DNA from: a virus
Length of the DNA: 34,030 bases
Strand: one strand, 5' to 3'
Virus record (IMG/VR): IMGVR_UViG_3300043410_001305
Location: 1-34,030 of that record
Made by a program: the position numbers and the translations under genes. The notes under the pieces are model-generated. The model saw only the letters and a program-made list of their open reading frames with translations. It had not been told where the DNA came from and ran no database searches. Shown one piece after another: positions 32,651 to 34,030 of this stretch (positions are counted from its first letter, which is position 1; every line of letters starts with the position of its first letter).

Positions 32651-33130
32651 TTAGTAAGTATTTCCACTATATAGTTCACGTCTCATCTGTATACATTTAG
32701 CTTGTGCTTGTTCTACTGTTGGGAAATATCCTCCGTGAATATGATTTCCATTAACCATTAATGATACACGATATGGATTAGTTTTATTTGTTTTACATAA
32801 GTATAATCCTGGGATATCACTAATGCTATTTCTTGCTTTACTATTTTGTGCATTTTCTTGAATGGTCACTAAACGTAAATTTTCAATGCGGTTATCAGTT
32901 TTATTTCTATTGATATGGTCGATGCATTTTGTGTTATCAATATCACCGTAATACATAATCCACGCTGCTCTATGGGCGAGTAGTGTTTTTCCGATATTTC
33001 CGATTCTTACTTTAATATAGATATATCTGCTTTTAGTTGTTGATGCTTTTCTACCAGTAATTTTGTTGGTGAATTCACCTGTTTCTGGGTTGTAATTGAA
33101 TGTGTTGTTAAGTGCTCTAAATAAGTTCAT
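32651..33130 (-). CDS. HNH homing-type endonuclease with AP2-like domain
   Basis: 159 aa from the ATG at 33128-33130, which has SD GGAG 9 nt upstream; the longer frame from a TTG lacks a good SD. The HNH_3-type core is LLAHRAAWIMYYGDI (His53), then CIDHINRNKTDNRIENLRLV (Asp71-His72, Asn84), followed by an AP2-like DNA-binding region (about 106-150, GLYLCKTNKTNPYRVSLMV...GGYFPTVEQA). Such genes are mobile and often sit next to terminase genes, but this domain mix is that of free-standing homing nucleases. Confidence 0.85.
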   Translation of the reverse strand: MNLFRALNNTFNYNPETGEFTNKITGRKASTTKSRYIYIKVRIGNIGKTLLAHRAAWIMYYGDIDNTKCIDHINRNKTDNRIENLRLVTIQENAQNSKARNSISDIPGLYLCKTNKTNPYRVSLMVNGNHIHGGYFPTVEQAQAKCIQMRRELYSGNTY

Positions 33131-33151
33131 TTTTATATTCTCCAAAATATA

Positions 33152-33400
33152 TTATCTTTTAACGCCAAAGATTAAGTCTAATAAGTTTATTACTACAATA
33201 CCACTATTGAAAGTGATTTTATTTGCTGTTCTTTTGATTACTGCATTTTTAAGTAATCTTGCTGTAGTTACTTGTTCAGGTAATTCATCTGAAAAATTGA
33301 AATCCATCATTTCTAAAATTTCATATGGACTGTAGTCATATTCAATTGGTCTAAATCTTTTTTCTTTTGATGGTTTCGATACTAATTGTGTCATTGTCAT
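33152..33400 (-). CDS. First leftward gene, unknown (82 aa)
   Basis: It starts at 33400 with SD AAGGAG 8-9 nt upstream, and leads the leftward unit after a leader of about 350 nt. The protein has a charged N-terminal half (KPSKEKRFRPIEYDYSPYEI) and helical middle (LPEQVTTARLLKNAVIKRTA) with a hydrophobic C-terminal segment (SGIVVINLLDLIFGVKR). It may be a regulator, since it is the first gene after the promoters, but no DNA-binding motif was recognised. Confidence 0.65.
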   Translation of the reverse strand: MTMTQLVSKPSKEKRFRPIEYDYSPYEILEMMDFNFSDELPEQVTTARLLKNAVIKRTANKITFNSGIVVINLLDLIFGVKR

Positions 33401-33443
33401 TGTTTGTTTCTCCTTATAATATTATTTAGTTAGTATTCAAAAA

Positions 33444-33470
33444 AATGGCTTATAATGGCCAAAAAATGGC
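33444..33470. promoter_or_regulatory. Three AATGGC repeats spaced about one helical turn
   Basis: AATGGC occurs at 33444-33449, 33454-33459 and 33465-33470, that is at 10 and 11 bp spacing, in the leader just upstream of the first leftward gene. Such phasing places them on one face of the DNA and would suit an oligomeric regulator. No protein is assigned. Confidence 0.35.
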
Positions 33471-33532
33471 ACTTTTTGAAATTATTTTTGCTAGATATGG
33501 GTAATTTGCGTATTTTGTATGATAAATAATGA

Positions 33533-33547
33533 TGACACAAAGTGTCA
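33533..33547. other. Small perfect inverted repeat
   Basis: TGACAC, loop AAA, GTGTCA. It lies 20 nt upstream of the rightward terminator at 33567-33600, inside the leader of the leftward unit. It could be part of a short antisense RNA or a protein site. Confidence 0.4.
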
Positions 33548-33566
33548 GTTCATTGTATATTCTCTG

Positions 33567-33600
33567 AAACCTCATAGTACTACTATTATGGGGTTTTTTT
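33567..33600 (+). terminator. Rightward intrinsic terminator inside the leftward leader
   Basis: AAACCTCATA pairs with TATGGGGTTT (10 bp with one G-U) across a 10-nt loop, running into seven T residues. It works on the plus strand only; leftward transcripts read it without a T-run. It would stop rightward transcripts before the promoter boxes at 33789, or end a short antisense RNA. Confidence 0.75.
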
Positions 33601-33630
33601 GTATCTATTAGATTTGTTCATTTCTTCCCC

Positions 33631-33656
33631 AAAAAAATTGTCCCAAGAATCCTTGG
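33631..33656 (-). terminator. Possible weak terminator or attenuator in the leftward leader
   Basis: On the minus strand CCAAG pairs with CTTGG across a 4-nt loop, followed after GGACAA by seven T residues. Weak stem. It lies just after the leader element at 33674-33696, where an attenuator would be placed if the element acts in antitermination. Confidence 0.35.
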
Positions 33657-33673
33657 AAAAAACGGAACCCACG

Positions 33674-33696
33674 AAAAAAAAATCGAGCAAGGAACC
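33674..33696 (-). promoter_or_regulatory. Leader element, leftward copy (box plus T-run)
   Basis: Reverse copy of the element at 154-175: GGTTCCTTGCTCGAT then a run of T residues, 58 nt downstream of the leftward TATAGT box. Further shared blocks follow (TTTTTCC, GGGACA and a T-run). See the rightward copy for possible roles. Confidence 0.6.
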
Positions 33697-33750
33697 AATT
33701 CAAGTAATCAGCAATCACATCTCTCCAACAATCAATAAGGAACAAGGAAT

Positions 33751-33772
33751 ATTACTATAAGGGTGTGCATAT
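33751..33772 (-). promoter_or_regulatory. TATAGT-type promoter-like box, leftward
   Basis: On the minus strand ATATGCACACCCT followed by TATAGTAAT, nearly identical to the rightward box at 79-100 (33982-34003). It faces the 30-kb leftward unit, about 350 nt before its first gene, and is its best promoter candidate. Confidence 0.55.
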
Positions 33773-33788
33773 TTTTATTATTTTCAAG

Positions 33789-33815
33789 ATATGCACACCC
33801 TGTGATATAATGCGG
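33789..33815 (+). promoter_or_regulatory. Extended -10 promoter box 1 (rightward)
   Basis: ATATGCACACCCT, then GTGATATAAT (TGA plus TATAAT at 33806-33811) and GCGG. A perfect extended -10 for the host vegetative sigma factor; no -35 is visible. It forms an inverted pair with the leftward box at 33751-33772, sharing the 13-bp ATATGCACACCCT head to head. Confidence 0.65.
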
Positions 33816-33840
33816 GTTCCAGGGCATACCTAATTAAGAA

Positions 33841-33867
33841 ATATACACACCCTGTGGTATAATGCGG
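33841..33867 (+). promoter_or_regulatory. Extended -10 promoter box 2 (rightward)
   Basis: ATATACACACCCT, then GTGGTATAAT (TATAAT at 33858-33863) and GCGG. One change in the left part and one in the extended -10 compared with box 1. It is 52 bp from box 1. Confidence 0.65.
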
Positions 33868-33902
33868 CCTGTGGGCCATCTAAAAAGTTACATATTCATA
33901 AA

Positions 33903-33929
33903 ATATGCACACCCTGTGATATAATGCGG
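33903..33929 (+). promoter_or_regulatory. Extended -10 promoter box 3 (rightward)
   Basis: ATATGCACACCCT, GTGATATAAT (TATAAT at 33920-33925) and GCGG. 62 bp from box 2 and about 75 bp before the TATAGT box. Also seen at the left end of the window, with its -10 at 17-22. Confidence 0.65.
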
Positions 33930-34030
33930 GTTCCAAGGCATACTGTCAAATATTATGCGTATAGGATGTCTATATTCTAAAATATGCACACTCTTATAGT
34001 AACTTCTTCTTGTTAGTTAGTTGTTGTTGG
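33904..34030. repeat. Direct terminal repeat, right copy
   Basis: Identical to bases 1-127. Joining the two copies makes 33401-33903 and 1-417 one continuous gene-free control region of about 920 bp between the divergent transcription units. Confidence 0.95.

Larger units (their letters stand above)
33401..34030. other. Gene-free control region, right part
   Basis: No ORF with SD and plausible protein was found. Reading right to left it holds the AATGGC repeats, a small inverted repeat, a rightward terminator, an attenuator-like hairpin, the leftward leader element, the leftward TATAGT box and the rightward boxes. With 1-417 it forms the divergent control region and would be the natural place for an origin of replication, although no DnaA box cluster was recognised. 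Confidence 0.7.

Noticed and set aside
33131-33145. TTG start giving a 164-aa HNH protein
   Set aside because: The GGAG that overlaps this TTG is well placed as SD for the ATG at 33128-33130.
3900-33550. Recurrent TATAAATA octamers in intergenic sites, like T4 late promoters (for example near 3915, 19380, 21045, 22022, 22508, 30707)
   Set aside because: Expected often in AT-rich intergenic DNA, several overlap stop codons or SDs, and the needed late sigma and clamp proteins are not encoded.
33789-33840. Short hairpins after each extended -10 box (ATGC...GCAT)
   Set aside because: Only four pairs in two copies and a different pairing in the third, with no T-run; too weak to call.
1-34030. 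tRNA genes, integrase, repressor, attachment site
   Set aside because: No cloverleaf with T-loop GTTCRA pattern and no recombinase or repressor motif found; GGGTTCC in the boxes is not part of a tRNA fold.

Overview
The window looks like a complete, AT-rich genome of a small tailed phage, most likely a short-tailed podovirus-type lytic phage. The first 127 bases recur exactly as the last 127, which is how a circular or terminally redundant genome appears after assembly; the unique length would be 33,903 bp. The virion genes point to the group of phages with an SU10-type capsid: a DUF5309/SU10-like major capsid protein, a P22-type portal with a long coiled-coil tail, an adaptor protein, a tail-hub protein, several fibre proteins, and a block of Gly/Gln/Ala-rich internal (ejection) proteins ending in a virion lytic transglycosylase. 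No tape measure, sheath, integrase, excisionase, lysogeny repressor or tRNA was seen. Genes have clear Shine-Dalgarno sites (AAGGA, GGAG), so the host is a bacterium with ordinary SD-led translation. The host genus cannot be told from this sequence.

Layout. A single gene-free control region of about 920 bp spans the junction (33401-34030 plus 1-417). It holds a head-to-head set of repeated promoter-like boxes. Rightward transcription enters a short early cluster at 418-3363: a divergent family-A-like polymerase, two unknown proteins and four micro-proteins. Leftward transcription reads about 30 kb on the minus strand, from 33400 down to 3390. In that direction the order is: a small unknown gene, an HNH nuclease, a terminator, small and large terminase, a GNAT-like protein, portal, fibre and adhesin genes, small head genes, scaffold, major capsid, decoration-like protein, adaptor, a fibre, the tail hub, a very long fibre, small fibre-associated proteins, two paralogous internal proteins, further internal proteins, transglycosylase, holin candidate, adenine methyltransferase, and small HNH and zinc-ribbon genes. 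A strong hairpin at 3367-3388 closes both convergent transcription units.

The most striking material is the control region. Two nearly identical promoter-like boxes face outward, and each is followed at the same distance (57-58 nt) by the same element, GGTTCCTTGCTCGAT plus a T-run, then by further matching T-rich blocks. Between them lie three tandem boxes with a perfect extended -10 (TGnTATAAT). The polymerase leader can also fold into a helix-enclosed hairpin whose six-base loop is complementary to a downstream segment, a candidate pseudoknot cis-regulatory RNA. The polymerase itself is small (567 aa), has motifs A, B and C of the single-subunit RNAP/Pol A fold, and has Phe at the usual Tyr sugar-discrimination position. 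It is the only recognisable replication or transcription enzyme in the genome, so polymerase, boxes, leader RNA and duplicated leaders may form one regulatory and replication system.
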